Shown here: positions 55,900-64,000 of the stretch, piece by piece
Numbering within the stretch: position 1 is the first letter of the stretch
Layout: every line of letters starts with the position of its first letter
Assembly (NCBI RefSeq): GCF_014643535.1
Contig: NZ_BMJQ01000005.1
Location: 310,001-374,000, forward strand
DNA from: Aliidongia dinghuensis
GTDB lineage: Bacteria > Pseudomonadota > Alphaproteobacteria > ATCC43930 > CGMCC-115725
Direction: 5' to 3'
Length of the DNA stretch: 64,000 bases
The notes under the pieces: generated by a model
The model's database searches: none
Told to the model about the DNA's origin: nothing
Seen by the model: only the letters and a program-made list of their open reading frames with translations
Made by a program: the position numbers and the translations under genes

Positions 55900-57204
55900 T
55901 CAGTCCTTCGCGAGCTTGACGCTGCCCTTGCCGGGCGGGACGACGACGCAGAGGTGGCCCTTCTTGTGCAGCGCGCCGCAGGCCTCGCGGGCCTGATGCT
56001 CGCTGGAGAAGCCGTTCAACCGGGCGCGGAAGATCTTGTGCCGTTCGTGCCGGGTTGGGCCCAGGACCGAGGCTTCCTCGCCGTGCAGGCCCGCGAGCCG
56101 GATCGCGTGCATGGCCGCTTCCTCGGCCTGCGCATGGCTGCTGAATGCCCCGACCTGGACCGCCCAGCGCTCGGTCGATACGGCGGTCACGATGCCACCC
56201 GATCGGGCGTTATGCCCGCGCAGCACCCGGGTCGTGGCGGGCGCCGGCGTCGCGGCCTCGGCCTTGCCGATCGGCGAGAGCGCCGCCAGCATCGTGCCGG
56301 CACCGGCGAACACGCGCCGTGCCGACTTGGCGCTCTGGCCGCCAGCCTCGGCGACCAGCACCGGATCGGTCGGGCGATGGGCGAAGCCATTGTCGAGCAG
56401 GGTCTGCATCAGGTGGTCGCGGATGCCGCCGCTGGTCGAGCCCATGACGACACCGTAGAGCCGATGGCCGTCGCGCTCCGCCGAGGAGGCAAGGTTGAAG
56501 CCCGAGGCAGAGGTGAAGCCGGTCTTCAAGCCGTCCATGCCGGCGTAGCGGTACATCAGGCGGTTGTGCCCGCGGATCACGCGGCCCCGGAACAGGAACT
56601 CGCGGGTCGAGAAGAAGCGGTAATACTGCGGGAAGTCGTCGTGCAGATGCTGGGCGAGCTTGACCAGGTCGCGCGCGGTCGTGACCTGCTCGTCGTCCGG
56701 CAGGCCCGAGGCATTGCGGAAGGTCGTGTTGGTCATGCCCAGCTGATGGGCCTTGTCGGTCATCATGCGCGCGAAGGCCGTTTCGCTGCCGCCGGCCAGA
56801 TATTCGCCGGCAATGGCCGCGCAGTCGTTGGCCGACAGCACGATCATGCCGAGCACGCATTCCTTGACCGTGACCTCATCGCCGGCCGGCACGCCCAGAT
56901 GGGTTGGCATCTTGGCAGCGGCGAACTCCGAGACCGGCATGCGCGTGTCGAACGTGAGCTTGCCACGCTGCAGCGCCTCGAAGGTCATGTAGAGGGTCAT
57001 CATCTTGGTGAGCGACGCCGGATGGTTCAGCTCATCCGCGTTGACCTCGTTCAATACCTCGCCGGTTGTGCCGTCGACGACCATCGAGGCATAGCCAGCC
57101 CACGCAGAAGTAGAGCCGCCAGCGAGACAGGTCATGCCCAACAGAACGGCTGCAACGGCCAAGCCCCCCTGCCGTCGCGACCGCCGAATTGAATGGATGC
57201 CCAA
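55900..57204 (-). CDS. D-alanyl-D-alanine carboxypeptidase with C-terminal SPOR domain
   Basis: This is a low-molecular-weight PBP (PBP5/6, peptidase S11) that trims pentapeptides in the periplasm. The 434-residue protein has a signal peptide (to about residue 36, STSAWAG), SLTK at 64-67, SAN at 124-126 and KTG at 227-229. After a linker, a C-terminal SPOR domain (WAVQVGAFSSHAQAEEAA) should bind denuded septal glycan, which puts the enzyme at the division site. The start is a TTG preceded by GGGGGAGG at the right distance; no ATG or GTG fits. It is convergent with trpG. Confidence 0.9.
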   Translation of the reverse strand: MGIHSIRRSRRQGGLAVAAVLLGMTCLAGGSTSAWAGYASMVVDGTTGEVLNEVNADELNHPASLTKMMTLYMTFEALQRGKLTFDTRMPVSEFAAAKMPTHLGVPAGDEVTVKECVLGMIVLSANDCAAIAGEYLAGGSETAFARMMTDKAHQLGMTNTTFRNASGLPDDEQVTTARDLVKLAQHLHDDFPQYYRFFSTREFLFRGRVIRGHNRLMYRYAGMDGLKTGFTSASGFNLASSAERDGHRLYGVVMGSTSGGIRDHLMQTLLDNGFAHRPTDPVLVAEAGGQSAKSARRVFAGAGTMLAALSPIGKAEAATPAPATTRVLRGHNARSGGIVTAVSTERWAVQVGAFSSHAQAEEAAMHAIRLAGLHGEEASVLGPTRHERHKIFRARLNGFSSEHQAREACGALHKKGHLCVVVPPGKGSVKLAKD

Positions 57205-57506
57205 CTCGGCCTCCCCCGAACAATAAAATCCACCGTACCGGTACCGCTAAGAGGTTAAAAAATTACTGAATCGCTGTCCATTGCCTTTCGACACGTCAGT
57301 CGAAATTAGCTGTGGAAATCTTCGGCGTTGCGGCTTGTCGCCCGCTCGTCCGGTTCAACTGGAATAAAGCGGGAACGAGTCCGGGCGCGGTGTCGGCGCA
57401 CCACTGAAGGTTCCGCCGCGAACACAGACTCTGTTCTCGCGTGCAGACGCGACAGCACCGAATCGGCTCGGGCGATACCGGCCGACGATTGAGTCATTTC
57501 AAGAGA
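57205..57506. other. Gap between the carboxypeptidase and Anbu genes
   Basis: This holds the ribosome site and an AT-rich leader of the carboxypeptidase gene (GTTAAAAAATTACTG near 57255) plus a short GGTACCGGTAC palindrome at 57237-57247. I see no convincing gene, promoter or RNA in the rest. A 63-codon frame at 57306-57497 has no ribosome site and an Arg/Ser-rich shadow composition. Confidence 0.5.
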
Positions 57507-58229
57507 TTAGCGCAGCAGCTTGTCGATCCACGGGCCGTCCGGCAGCTGGCCGGTCAGCTGGGTGATGTGGGTGTTCCACCACAGGCGCTGCTCCAACAGG
57601 TCGTCGTAGTCGAGCTCGACCGTGCGGATCGCGCCGTCTGCCGTGGATAGGGTCGCAAGATCGATGGGGTAGCCGACGTCGGCGGCGCTGACGCGCGTCG
57701 AGTCGAACGACAGATACGCGATCTTGAGCGCCGCCTGCATCGGCGTGTCGTAGCTGAGCGCCCGGTCGAGGATCGGCTTGCCATAGGCGGTGGCACCCAC
57801 GGAGAGATAGGGCGTGCGCTCGTCGCAGGCGATCCAGTTGCCTTCCGGATATATCAGATAGAGGCCCGGCTCGGCGTCGTCGGCGAGCATGCCGCCCATG
57901 ATGCAGTGCAGATTGAGCGGCAGGGCCGCCGCCTCGAGCGCCTCCTGGTCCTCGCGCTTCACCTCGCGCAGTGCCGCGCAGAAGCCGGCGACCGCGTCGA
58001 GCACTCGGCGGAATGGCTTGGCATCGGCCGCGCGCATGTCGCGCTCGAGATAGGCCAGGGTCTTGTCGCGCACCGAGCGCAGGCCCGAGGTCATGACCAT
58101 GAACTGGCCGCCGTCGGCGCCATGCAGGGTCAGCTTGCGGGCGCGCGACACCTGGTTGCCCGACGTCACCCGCCCATCGGACAGGGCGATCAGCCCGTCC
58201 CGCACCTTGATCCCGACGCAATAGGTCAC
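57507..58229 (-). CDS. Anbu-type proteasome-like peptidase
   Basis: This is an Ntn-hydrolase homologous to HslV and proteasome beta subunits, the bacterial Anbu family. The 240-residue protein starts MTYCVGIKVRDGLIALSDGR, with Thr2 as the expected N-terminal nucleophile and the DGR segment of the Ntn fold. GGMLADDAEPGLYLIYPEGNW and ATAYGKPILDRAL follow. Anbu is often linked to an alpha-E protein, an ATP-grasp protein and a transglutaminase; none lies in the window beside it, so it is isolated here. Substrates of Anbu are unknown. Confidence 0.88.
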   Translation of the reverse strand: MTYCVGIKVRDGLIALSDGRVTSGNQVSRARKLTLHGADGGQFMVMTSGLRSVRDKTLAYLERDMRAADAKPFRRVLDAVAGFCAALREVKREDQEALEAAALPLNLHCIMGGMLADDAEPGLYLIYPEGNWIACDERTPYLSVGATAYGKPILDRALSYDTPMQAALKIAYLSFDSTRVSAADVGYPIDLATLSTADGAIRTVELDYDDLLEQRLWWNTHITQLTGQLPDGPWIDKLLR

Positions 58230-58395
58230 AACCGCTTCTTTCCGCTCGTTCCTCGGATGGGCCGGCTGATCCCGGCCCGCGAGGAGGATGCCCCAGCGTA
58301 CCGCCCGTCATCAAGCGCTGGCCGTCATCAAGCGACAGCCTCGGTTAAGGCGGCGTAACCGATGGTGTCGAGACCTGTTCAACAACGATTGATGT

Positions 58396-58466
58396 TGCAG
58401 TGCACAAAAAATCATTGACTCTGGCATCGGACAGGCATATTTGAAACTTGTGTTGCGATGCAGCAA
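58396..58466 (+). promoter_or_regulatory. Phasin promoter with two TGC-N3-GCA palindromes
   Basis: TTGACT (58415-58420) and TATTTG (58438-58443, 17-bp spacer) form a plausible promoter. TGCAGTGCA (58396-58404) lies upstream and TGCGATGCA (58454-58462), flanked to TTGCGATGCAGCAA, lies near +1. Palindromes of the TGC-N-GCA kind are used by the PHA regulator PhaR in related bacteria, so repression by PhaR is inferred. Confidence 0.5.
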
Positions 58467-58523
58467 TCTCCGGGAGCGAGAAATCAAGCTCGCCCCGGTT
58501 GCCGCGCCAGGAGGGACCCTGAG

Positions 58524-59420
58524 ATGACCGATACCGATCCGAAGGCAGGCAAGCCCGTCGCTCAGAAGCCGGCGGCCGCTGCCAAGGCGCCCGCGAAGGC
58601 GGCTGCCTCGAAGACCCCCGTCGCCAAGACCGCTCCCGCGAAGGTTGCGCCCACGACGGCGCCCGCCGCTGCGACCGCGAAGCCGACGCCCGTCGAGGCG
58701 AAGCCCGTCGTTGCGCCGACACCGGCCGTCGCGCCGACGCCAGCCGCCGCCAAGGCGCCCGAAGCTGCCCCAAAGGCGGCTGTCGAGACGCCGGTTCCGG
58801 CGACGTCCCAGCCCGAGGCCACCAAGCCCGCGCCCGTCAAGGTCGAGCCGGTTGCTCCCGCCCCCGTTTCCGTGACGCCCGTCCCCGCGGTCGTCAAGAT
58901 CGAAAATTCGCCGGCACCAAAGGCGCCGGCCGCCGAGGCGGTCCCCGCCGCGGCCAAGCCCGTTTCGAAGCCGGTCGTCGAGGCGCCGGTTTCGTCTTCC
59001 ATTCCCCCAACGGCCTCGAAGACCCCCTCTTTCCCCCTATTCATGGTGCCCCCTATGTCGACCCAGACTTTCAAAGGCTACGAAGACTTCGCCGCGTTCG
59101 GTAAGGCCAACTTGGACGCGTTCGTCCAGGCCAACACCCTGTTCGCCAAGGGTATCGAGGAGCTGTCGAAGGAAGTCGTCAGCCTCACCCAGTCGTCGCT
59201 CGAGAGCAGCGCTGCCGCCACCAAGGCGATCTTCGCGGCCAAGACCCTCAAGGACGTCGTCGAGCTGCAGGCCGACTTCGCCAAGACCTCGTTCGAGAAG
59301 CTGGTCGCCAATTCGACCAAGCTCGGCGAGCTGACCGTCAAGCTCGCGACGGACTCGGCCGCCCCGCTCGGCGCCCGCGTGACCGCCGCTGCCGAGAAGG
59401 CGCTGAAGCCGGCCGCCTAA
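58524..59420 (+). CDS. Phasin-family protein with long Ala/Pro/Lys-rich N-terminus
   Basis: Phasins coat polyhydroxyalkanoate granules. The ATG at 58524, with AGGAGGG upstream, gives 298 residues. Residues about 1-175 are a low-complexity Ala/Pro/Lys/Val tract with repeated PAAAK and VAPTPA units. The C-terminal 115 residues (FKGYEDFAAFGKANLDAFVQAN and LKDVVELQADFAKTSFEKLV) are the amphipathic helices of the phasin_2 family. Similar low-complexity extensions occur on some phasins and histone-like proteins. No PHA synthase is nearby. A perfect terminator follows. Confidence 0.88.
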   Translation: MTDTDPKAGKPVAQKPAAAAKAPAKAAASKTPVAKTAPAKVAPTTAPAAATAKPTPVEAKPVVAPTPAVAPTPAAAKAPEAAPKAAVETPVPATSQPEATKPAPVKVEPVAPAPVSVTPVPAVVKIENSPAPKAPAAEAVPAAAKPVSKPVVEAPVSSSIPPTASKTPSFPLFMVPPMSTQTFKGYEDFAAFGKANLDAFVQANTLFAKGIEELSKEVVSLTQSSLESSAAATKAIFAAKTLKDVVELQADFAKTSFEKLVANSTKLGELTVKLATDSAAPLGARVTAAAEKALKPAA

Positions 59421-59507
59421 GGCCGTCCTTCGGACCTGTCCTCGGGCTTCTCGGCTCGGGCTTATCGACCGCCGCCTGTTCCTCCCCTATGGCGGCGGCC
59501 GACCCAA

Positions 59508-59540
59508 CGGCCTTCCGGCTTTTTGCCGGAAGGCCGTTTT
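59508..59540 (+). terminator. Rho-independent terminator after the phasin gene
   Basis: CGGCCTTCCGGC (59508-59519) and GCCGGAAGGCCG (59525-59536) pair perfectly over 12 bp around TTTTT, followed by TTTTC. Confidence 0.92.
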
Positions 59541-59677
59541 CATTTCGGTAGGGTTTGCCATGCAAGATACGCCCAAGGGTCTTGGGTCGGCGCGTCATCA
59601 TCCCATATAGTTTCTCCCGAGGGCCTGTTCCCCGTAGACCAGTTGGACCAACCGAGCGTGCCTGCCCCGAGCCTGCG

Positions 59678-60001
59678 ATGAGCGACATCGAGAAACGCGA
59701 CGACGACCATTCGACCGGGGTGGTCGTCAAGACGAAGCCCAAGACCCGCAAGCCTTCGCTCTACAAGGTCTTGATGCTCAACGACGACTACACGCCCATG
59801 GAGTTCGTCGTGCATGTGCTCGAGCGGTTCTTCTCCAAGAACCGGGAAGAGGCGACGCAGATCATGATGCATGTCCACCGGCGCGGCGTCGGCATCTGCG
59901 GCGTTTTCACCTATGAAGTTGCCGAGACGAAAGTGACGCAGGTCATGGATTTCGCTCGGCAGCACCAGCATCCTTTGCAGTGCACTCTGGAGAAGGAATA
60001 G
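59678..60001 (+). CDS. clpS: ATP-dependent Clp protease adaptor ClpS
   Basis: ClpS binds N-degron substrates and hands them to ClpAP. The ATG at 59678 ([10 protein letters not shown]) gives 107 residues: a flexible N-terminus, then [23 protein letters not shown] with the N-degron-binding NDD, a helix with [13 protein letters not shown] and the ending QCTLEKE. Its stop lies 6 bp before clpA, the usual operon pair. Confidence 0.96.
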   Translation: MSDIEKRDDDHSTGVVVKTKPKTRKPSLYKVLMLNDDYTPMEFVVHVLERFFSKNREEATQIMMHVHRRGVGICGVFTYEVAETKVTQVMDFARQHQHPLQCTLEKE

Positions 60002-60007
60002 CGTCTC

Positions 60008-62335
60008 ATGCTGTCGCGGAATCTTGAGAAGACGCTGCATCGGGCGCTCGCATTTGCCAACGAGCGGCGCCACGAATACGCGACGCTCGAACATCTGCTG
60101 CTCTCGCTGACCGAGGACCAGGATGCGGTCGCCGTGCTGCGCGCCTGCACGGTCGATGTCGACAAGCTGCGCCGCGATCTGGCCGGCTATGTCGACAACG
60201 AGTTGGCGAGCCTGGTCTCGCCCCATGTCGAGGATGCGAAGCCGACCGCGAGCTTTCAGCGCGTGTTGCAGCGGGCGGCGATCCATGTGCAGTCGTCCGG
60301 CCGCGAGGAAGTGACCGGCGCCAACGTGCTGGTCGCCATGTTCGCCGAGCGGGAGAGCCATGCCGTCTATTTCCTGCAGGAGCAGGAGATGACGCGCTTC
60401 GATGCGGTCAACTACATCTCCCACGGCATCGCCAAGGCGCCGGGCCGGTCCGAGACGCGCCGCGTCCAGGGGGCGGAAGAGGAGCGGGTCGAGAACGGCG
60501 ACAAGGCGAACACGAAGCGCGGCCATGACGCGCTCGACGCCTATACCGTCAATCTCAACAAGAAGGCCAAGTCCGGCCGGATCGACCCGCTGATCGGCCG
60601 CGAGGCCGAGGTCGACCGGACGATCCAGATCCTGTGCCGGCGCTCCAAGAACAACCCGCTCTATGTCGGCGACCCCGGCGTCGGCAAGACCGCGATCGCC
60701 GAGGGCCTGGCGCGCCGCATCGTCCAGGGCGAAGTGCCGGAGGTGCTGCAGAGCGCGGTCATCTATTCGCTCGACATGGGCTCGTTGCTCGCCGGCACGC
60801 GCTATCGCGGCGATTTCGAGGAGCGCCTGAAGGCCGTGCTCTCGGAACTCGAGGCACAGCCGCACGCGGTGCTGTTCATCGACGAGATCCACACCGTGAT
60901 CGGCGCCGGCGCCACCTCGGGCGGCGCCATGGATGCGTCCAACCTGCTGAAGCCGGCGCTCGCCAGCGGCACGATCCGCTGCATCGGCTCGACGACCTAC
61001 AAGGAGTACCGCTCGTACTTCGAGAAGGACCGGGCGCTTGTCCGCCGCTTCCAGAAGATCGACGTCAACGAGCCGTCGGTCGAGGATTCGGTGAAGATCC
61101 TGCGCGGCTTGAAGCCGTACTACGAGAAGTACCACAAGGTCCGCTACACGGCCGGCGCCATCCGCGCTGCGGTCGAGCTGTCTTCGCGCTACATCAACGA
61201 CCGCAAGCTGCCGGACAAGGCGATCGACGTGATCGACGAGGTGGGCGCGGCGCAGATGCTGCTGCCCGAGAGCCGGCGGCGCAAGACGATCACCGACAAG
61301 GAGATCGAGGCGGTGATCGCGACCATGGCGCGCATCCCGGCCAAGAGCGTGTCGCGCGACGACAAGGAAGTGCTGAAGAACCTCGAGCGCGACCTGAAGA
61401 CCATGGTGTTCGGCCAGGACAGTGCCATCGACGCGCTGACCTCGGCGATCAAGCTCGCCCGCGCCGGCTTGCGCGACCAGGAGAAGCCGATCGGCTCCTA
61501 CCTGTTCTCAGGCCCCACGGGCGTCGGCAAGACCGAGGTGGCACGCCAGCTCGCCCGCACCCTCGGCATTGAGCTGAAGCGCTTCGACATGTCCGAATAC
61601 ATGGAGCGGCACACGATCTCGCGGCTTATCGGCGCGCCGCCGGGCTACGTCGGCTTCGACCAGGGCGGCTTGCTCACCGACGCGGTCGACCAGCATCCGC
61701 ACTGCGTGCTGCTGCTGGACGAGATCGAGAAGGCCCATCCGGACCTCTACAACATCCTGTTGCAGGTCATGGACTACGGCAAGCTCACCGACCACAACGG
61801 CAAGAACGTCGACTTCCGCAACGTCATCCTGATCATGACGACGAACGCGGGCGCGACCGAACTCTCGAAGCCGGCGATCGGCTTTGGCAGCACGGTGCGC
61901 ACGGGCGACGACCAGGAGGCGATCAACCGGCTGTTCACGCCTGAGTTCCGCAACCGCTTGGACAGCATCATCTCGTTCTCGCCGCTCTCGCGCGACACGA
62001 TCCATCGGGTCGTCGACAAGTTCGTGCTCCAGCTCGAGGTGCAGCTGGCCGACCGCGGCGTCACCATCGAGCTCGACGGGGCGGCGCGCGACTGGCTGGC
62101 CGAAAAGGGCTACGACCCGCTCTATGGCGCCCGGCCGCTCGCCCGGGTCATCCAGGAGAACATCAAGAAGCCGCTCGCCGAGGAGCTGCTGTTCGGCAAG
62201 CTTGCCAAGGGCGGCGTGGTCACGGTCACGGTCAAGGACGAGAAGCTCGCCTTCCGGTTCTCGGCCGCGGCACCCACGCCGGAGAAGCCCGACGACGGCG
62301 AGCCGGTGGAGAAGGAGCCGGCCTACGTCGAATAG
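60008..62335 (+). CDS. clpA: ATP-dependent Clp protease ATP-binding subunit ClpA
   Basis: ClpA is the AAA+ unfoldase of ClpAP. The 775-residue protein has the N-terminal Clp repeat domain (ARRHEYATLEHLLL-like FANERRHEYATLEHL), AAA1 with Walker A GDPGVGKT at 221-228 and VLFIDEIH, and AAA2 with Walker A GPTGVGKT near 500 and LLLDEIEKAHPDLYN. Sensor-2 GARPLARVI is near the C-terminus. No ClpB middle coiled coil is present. It is co-transcribed with clpS and ended by a good hairpin. Confidence 0.97.
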   Translation: MLSRNLEKTLHRALAFANERRHEYATLEHLLLSLTEDQDAVAVLRACTVDVDKLRRDLAGYVDNELASLVSPHVEDAKPTASFQRVLQRAAIHVQSSGREEVTGANVLVAMFAERESHAVYFLQEQEMTRFDAVNYISHGIAKAPGRSETRRVQGAEEERVENGDKANTKRGHDALDAYTVNLNKKAKSGRIDPLIGREAEVDRTIQILCRRSKNNPLYVGDPGVGKTAIAEGLARRIVQGEVPEVLQSAVIYSLDMGSLLAGTRYRGDFEERLKAVLSELEAQPHAVLFIDEIHTVIGAGATSGGAMDASNLLKPALASGTIRCIGSTTYKEYRSYFEKDRALVRRFQKIDVNEPSVEDSVKILRGLKPYYEKYHKVRYTAGAIRAAVELSSRYINDRKLPDKAIDVIDEVGAAQMLLPESRRRKTITDKEIEAVIATMARIPAKSVSRDDKEVLKNLERDLKTMVFGQDSAIDALTSAIKLARAGLRDQEKPIGSYLFSGPTGVGKTEVARQLARTLGIELKRFDMSEYMERHTISRLIGAPPGYVGFDQGGLLTDAVDQHPHCVLLLDEIEKAHPDLYNILLQVMDYGKLTDHNGKNVDFRNVILIMTTNAGATELSKPAIGFGSTVRTGDDQEAINRLFTPEFRNRLDSIISFSPLSRDTIHRVVDKFVLQLEVQLADRGVTIELDGAARDWLAEKGYDPLYGARPLARVIQENIKKPLAEELLFGKLAKGGVVTVTVKDEKLAFRFSAAAPTPEKPDDGEPVEKEPAYVE

Positions 62336-62359
62336 GCGGCGATCGTCCCGATTACTCGA

Positions 62360-62386
62360 AAACGCCGGTCCCGTGGGCCGGCGTTT
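62360..62386 (+). terminator. Terminator after clpA
   Basis: AAACGCCGG (62360-62368) and CCGGCGTTT (62378-62386) pair perfectly over 9 bp around a 9-base loop and are followed by CTCGTTT. It lies 25 bp after the clpA stop. Confidence 0.75.
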
Positions 62387-62471
62387 CTCGTTTGGCGAAC
62401 CGTCACGGGTTCCGTGCTAGTTTCTTCAGCGATTCCAGAATGATGCCGTGGGACGAATGCCGGAGAGCCTG

Positions 62472-63128
62472 ATGACCGCCGAAACAAGCCCGACCGCCGA
62501 AACGCGCCCGACCGCCCGGATCTTCCTATGGGCGGCCTCGAGCTGCGTCGTGCTGGTGCTGCTCGCGATCGGGTTCGTCGACCGGCCGCTCTCGACATGG
62601 TCGCACGACCATCTGCACGGGCAGCAGGGCTTCATCTGGCTCACCTGGATCGTCGACCCGATCCCGCCGCTCGCCGTCCTGGGCCTGATCGGCGCCGGCG
62701 TCGCCGCGGTCGCCGGCTGGCGGCCGGGCTCGGGCGGGCGAGTGCTGCTGGCGCTCTGCCTCGCCACGGTCGCGGCCCTCGTCATCAAGGACGAGCTCAA
62801 GATTCTGTTCGGCCGGACCTGGCCCGAGACCTGGACCAACAACAACCCGTCCTGGATCAAGGACGGTGTGTTCGGCTTCGAGCCGCTGCACGGCGGCGCC
62901 GGCTGGTTCTCATTCCCGTCCGGCCACACGACGCTCGTGACGGCGCCGATGATGGTGCTGTGGCTCTGCTTGCCGCGGCTGCGCGCGCTCTGGGCGGCTT
63001 TGATCGCGCTCGTCGTGATTGGGTTGCTCGGCGCCGACTATCATTGGCTGAGCGACACGATCGCCGGCTTCTACCTCGGCACCGCCGTCGCTGTCGGCAT
63101 GGTGGCGCTGCTCAAGGCGGCACCGTGA
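62472..63128 (+). CDS. PAP2-family membrane phosphatase
   Basis: This 218-residue polytopic protein belongs to the PAP2 lipid or isoprenoid phosphatase superfamily. It has the motif blocks KILFGRTWP (variant of KxxxxxxRP), FPSGHTT and GADYHWLSD with the catalytic-type His residues. GGAGAG 5 nt before the ATG at 62472 selects that start over the earlier ATG and GTG. It could dephosphorylate undecaprenyl pyrophosphate or phosphatidate. It overlaps the GNAT gene by 4 bp. Confidence 0.88.
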   Translation: MTAETSPTAETRPTARIFLWAASSCVVLVLLAIGFVDRPLSTWSHDHLHGQQGFIWLTWIVDPIPPLAVLGLIGAGVAAVAGWRPGSGGRVLLALCLATVAALVIKDELKILFGRTWPETWTNNNPSWIKDGVFGFEPLHGGAGWFSFPSGHTTLVTAPMMVLWLCLPRLRALWAALIALVVIGLLGADYHWLSDTIAGFYLGTAVAVGMVALLKAAP

Positions 63129-63646
63129 GCGAAATCCAGATCCGGCCGCTCACCAAGACCGACGCGGGGGCGTTCCGCGCGCTTCGCCTCGAAGGCCTGA
63201 GCCAAGCGCCGGACGCGTTCAGCGCCGCCTACGAGGACGAGGTTCGGCGCAGCGACGAGCAATTCGCCGCCCGCATTCCCGACGCCTCGTCCTCCGTGAT
63301 CTTCGGCGCCTTTCGGGATGGCAGGCTCGTCGCCATGACCGGTCTCATGGTGCCGGCGGGCCTGAAGGAGCGGCACAAGGGCCTCGTCTGGGGCGTCTAT
63401 GTCGGCGTCGCGGCACGCGGCCTGGGGCTCGCCCGCCGGTTGCTCGATCGGGTCATGACCCATGCCCGCACGGTCGACGGGCTCGAAATCCTGCAGCTCG
63501 GCGTCGGCGTCCATAACGAGCCGGCCAAGGCCGTCTACGCCGCCGCCGGCTTCGAGGTCTACGGCGTCGAACGTAAAGCGCTGAAGCTCACGGATGGGCG
63601 CTACGTGGACGAGGAGCTGCGGGTGCTGGAGCTCCGCAGCGGCTGA
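63125..63646 (+). CDS. GNAT-family N-acetyltransferase
   Basis: This acetyl-CoA-dependent transferase begins at a GTG (63125) that overlaps the PAP2 stop by 4 bp (GTGA), so it is coupled to that gene. The 173-residue protein has the GNAT N-terminal strand IQIRPLTKTDAGAFRALRLEGL, the acetyl-CoA loop VYVGVAARGLGLARRLL (the R/Q-x-x-G-x-G/A motif) and the ending NEPAKAVYAAAGFEVYG. The substrate is unknown. Confidence 0.9.
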   Translation: MSEIQIRPLTKTDAGAFRALRLEGLSQAPDAFSAAYEDEVRRSDEQFAARIPDASSSVIFGAFRDGRLVAMTGLMVPAGLKERHKGLVWGVYVGVAARGLGLARRLLDRVMTHARTVDGLEILQLGVGVHNEPAKAVYAAAGFEVYGVERKALKLTDGRYVDEELRVLELRSG

Positions 63647-63650
63647 CCTC

Positions 63651-64000
63651 TCATCGGTCTGCGCCGGTTTTCTCCATCCAAAAGGGCGGCAGCCGCGGCT
63701 CCCATGTGTAGGGCTCGTATCGCTCGAGGATCGCCTCGCGTTCGGCCATGCTGGTCGCCTTCAAGGACTTGCGCAAAGCCTGCTTCAGCGCGTCGCCGCC
63801 CTCGACATCACCGGTGTCGTAATAGTGGCGCTTGATCTCGCTGACGATTTCCAGCACGTCGCCGGGCTTGGCGTTCGCGATCCATTCGAGCAGGCCCTCC
63901 AGCTCGGTGTCCCGCTCGCCCGGCGGCAGGCTCGCCCAGGGCTCGCCGTCGCGAACTGCCCGCTCGAGCTCTTCCAACTGCCCAGCAGGGATGCGGACGC
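63651..64000 (-). CDS. Hypothetical protein (5' end may lie beyond window)
   Basis: I do not recognise this protein. The frame is open to the right edge. A TTG at 63977 could start a 108-residue product, but the upstream residues VRIPAGQLEELERAV look continuous, so the true start may be outside. It is acidic and helical, with GDVLEIVSEIKRHYYDTGD and EREAILERYEPYTWEPRLPPFW, and no membrane span or signal. It is convergent with the GNAT gene. Confidence 0.6.
   Translation of the reverse strand, partial: VRIPAGQLEELERAVRDGEPWASLPPGERDTELEGLLEWIANAKPGDVLEIVSEIKRHYYDTGDVEGGDALKQALRKSLKATSMAEREAILERYEPYTWEPRLPPFWMEKTGADR

Noticed and set aside
57306..57497. 63-codon frame after the Anbu gene
   Set aside because: No ribosome site, Arg/Ser-rich composition and no recognisable feature.

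Overview
The window is a stretch of high-GC chromosome from a free-living alphaproteobacterium, most likely of the Rhodospirillales or a near relative. Three things point there: a circularly permuted two-piece tmRNA with an ANDN-type tag, an SspB-like protein beside it, and a complete meso-diaminopimelate-type division and cell wall (dcw) cluster with rnpB directly upstream. No insertion sequence, prophage, tRNA, rRNA or CRISPR array was found.

Left third (1-27.4 kb, almost all minus strand). Reading in the direction of transcription: an AmpD-like amidase, rnpB, then mraZ-rsmH-ftsL-ftsI-murE-murF-mraY-murD-ftsW-murG-murC-murB-ddl-ftsQ-ftsA-ftsZ, and after a gap lpxC, bamD and recN (cut by the window edge). 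From mraZ to ftsA nearly every gene overlaps the next by 4-13 bases, so this looks like one long translationally coupled operon for lipid II synthesis and the divisome. Its promoter carries 10-bp-spaced TGGGA repeats of the MraZ-operator type. A second, larger set of similar repeats lies just upstream of rnpB, and the two promoters share an 11-bp -35 block. Farther upstream are a glutaminase, an ABC-F ATPase and a TerB/J-domain protein.

Middle (27.6-44.8 kb), mixed metabolism and regulation. It holds a two-subunit molybdenum hydroxylase (IorAB type), an FAD-linked D-lactate dehydrogenase-like oxidase, a short-chain dehydrogenase, an unknown 138-residue protein behind a near-consensus sigma-54 promoter, a SnoaL-like protein, an MFS transporter, a metallo-beta-lactamase-fold hydrolase with a DUF4169-like peptide, a giant AsmA-family protein, fumarase C and a ribbon-helix-helix protein. 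Next come an ECF sigma / membrane anti-sigma / periplasmic sensor trio resembling CnrHYX, then sspB and the permuted ssrA.

Right third (44.8-64 kb). It holds a DsbA-fold isomerase, an acyl-CoA synthetase, a Gfo/Idh/MocA oxidoreductase, a molybdopterin oxidoreductase, galU and a phosphoglucomutase/phosphomannomutase. A tryptophan leader peptide and attenuator precede trpE-trpG. Then come a D-Ala-D-Ala carboxypeptidase with a SPOR domain, an Anbu-type proteasome-like peptidase, a phasin behind candidate PhaR operators, clpS-clpA, a PAP2 phosphatase, a GNAT acetyltransferase and a partial unknown gene. ssrA, sspB and clpS-clpA together supply a tagging step and adaptors for regulated proteolysis. 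Three families of intergenic palindromic repeats are scattered through the accessory regions.
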